From assembly GCA_016210785.1 (NCBI GenBank), contig JACQTN010000541.1, positions 1 to 5,024 on the forward strand: 5,024 nucleotides of DNA, written 5' to 3'. A program made the translations under genes and the position numbers. Shown in pieces: positions 4,698-5,024 of this stretch; positions within the stretch are counted from its first letter, which is position 1; every line of letters begins with the position of its first letter. The notes under the pieces are model-generated. The model was not told where the DNA came from. It worked only from the letters and a program-made list of their open reading frames with translations, and ran no database searches. This stretch comes from Armatimonadota bacterium (GTDB taxonomy: Bacteria > Sysuimicrobiota > Sysuimicrobiia > Sysuimicrobiales > JACQTN01).

Positions 4698-4934
4698 ATG
4701 ACACGTGCGGTTGACTTTACCGTGGTCGGTGAGCAGAAGATTCACTGCGCCGGGTGTGAGGCGCGCATCGGGGGCGCATTGCGCCGCATCCCCGGTGTCC
4801 GCCACGTCGCGGCGAGTGCCCACACCCAGCGGGTGGTGGTCACGATCAATCCCGCCCAGGTCACGCCGGAGCAAGTTGGGGCGAAACTGGAGGAACTCGG
4901 CTACGAGGTCACGCCCTCCGGGAATTCCCCATAA
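4698..4934 (+). CDS. copZ: Cytosolic HMA-domain metallochaperone (CopZ-like)
   Basis: This is a 78-residue single heavy-metal-associated domain, the usual CopZ size, with no signal peptide, so it acts in the cytoplasm. The fold order is visible: beta1 VDFTVVGEQKI, metal loop HCAGC with Cys17 and Cys20, helix 1 EARIGGALRRIPGV, beta2 VRHVAASAHTQ, beta3 RVVVTINPAQV, helix 2 TPEQVGAKLEELG, and beta4 YEVTPSG. Family members carry Cu(I) from the cytosol to a P1B-type ATPase or sequester it. The usual GMxCxxC loop is here KIHCAGC: the Gly-Met pair is replaced by Lys-Ile and a His precedes the first Cys, which could modify affinity. The start is ATG at 4698, with AGGAGG at 4683-4688 nine bases upstream; an in-frame GTG at 4638 falls at the predicted transcription start and is rejected. 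The CueR-type promoter at 4603-4633 directly explains regulation by copper-group metals. A MerP-like role is unlikely without an export signal. Confidence 0.9.
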   Translation: MTRAVDFTVVGEQKIHCAGCEARIGGALRRIPGVRHVAASAHTQRVVVTINPAQVTPEQVGAKLEELGYEVTPSGNSP

Positions 4935-4952
4935 GGAGCCCGGCCGAGGGAC

Positions 4953-4966
4953 CCTCATTGATGAGG
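4953..4966 (+). repeat. Short palindrome CCTCAT-TG-ATGAGG between the chaperone gene and the next gene
   Basis: Perfect 6-bp arms flank a two-base centre, 18 bases after the chaperone stop. There is no T-run, so it should not end transcription. It could be a weak mRNA hairpin or a binding site in the 87-base gap before the next start. Confidence 0.3.
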
Positions 4967-5004
4967 TGCGTCGCGTCCCCATCGGGCATGCTCAGGGGGC
5001 GCAT

Positions 5005-5024
5005 AGAGGAGGAAGGACATCGTG
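5005..5024 (+). CDS. Ribosome binding site and start codon of the next gene (off the window)
   Basis: AGAGGAGGAAGG (5005-5016) is a near-perfect Shine-Dalgarno; counting from AGGAGG (5007-5012) the GTG at 5022-5024 is nine bases away, the same spacing as in the chaperone gene. Only the start codon is inside the window, so the product cannot be read. With no terminator in the 87-base gap it should share the CueR-controlled transcript. By context a P1B-type copper ATPase or the missing MerR-family regulator is the likeliest product, but this is inference. Confidence 0.6.

Noticed and set aside
4988..5024. ATG at 4988 as the start of the downstream gene
   Set aside because: No Shine-Dalgarno precedes it, and the strong AGGAGG at 5007-5012 would fall inside the coding region; GTG at 5022 fits better.

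Overview
The window is GC-rich bacterial DNA, with GTG starts used beside ATG, strong AGGAGG-type ribosome binding sites and GC-rich third codon positions in the real genes. Nothing identifies the species. A high-GC soil, sediment or hot-spring lineage (actinobacterial, Rokubacteria-like or similar) fits, but that is inference. No tRNA, rRNA, CRISPR array, phage gene or complete insertion sequence was seen.

Layout. (1) 1-437, minus: the start of an exported protein with a clear signal peptide, cut by the window edge. (2) 647-883, plus: a small unrecognised exported protein of 78 residues, followed by a good rho-independent terminator at 905-951. (3) 952-1389: no convincing gene, though two unusually protein-like open stretches without starts may be relics. 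(4) 3204 down to 1390, minus: a compact three-gene operon. It encodes an ArsR/SmtB repressor with the cysteine pattern of CmtR-type sensors, a membrane-anchored TlpA/ResA-like thioredoxin and a CcdA/DsbD-type membrane thiol transporter. A candidate operator lies at 3252-3273. (5) 3274-4600: a gene-poor, apparently decayed stretch. It holds a short relic resembling the N-terminus of alpha/beta-hydrolase/adenylate-cyclase proteins, a start-less fragment of a membrane protein and several perfect inverted repeats. (6) 4603-4934, plus: a textbook MerR-family (CueR-like) promoter with a 19-bp spacer, driving a small cytosolic HMA-domain metallochaperone. (7) 5022: start of a probable co-transcribed gene that runs off the window.

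How the parts may work together. CcdA moves reducing equivalents across the membrane to a TlpA-like partner, which reduces extracytoplasmic disulfides. Here that pair is placed under a thiolate metal sensor, so the operon looks like a metal-induced (Cd, Pb, Hg or possibly Cu) thiol-repair or metal-handling module. The separate CueR-type promoter with its HMA chaperone points to a second circuit for Cu(I), Ag(I) or Au(I). The most notable items are this two-regulator arrangement, the CxxC/His-rich cytoplasmic tail of the TlpA-like protein, and the near-ideal CueR-type promoter without a visible regulator gene.
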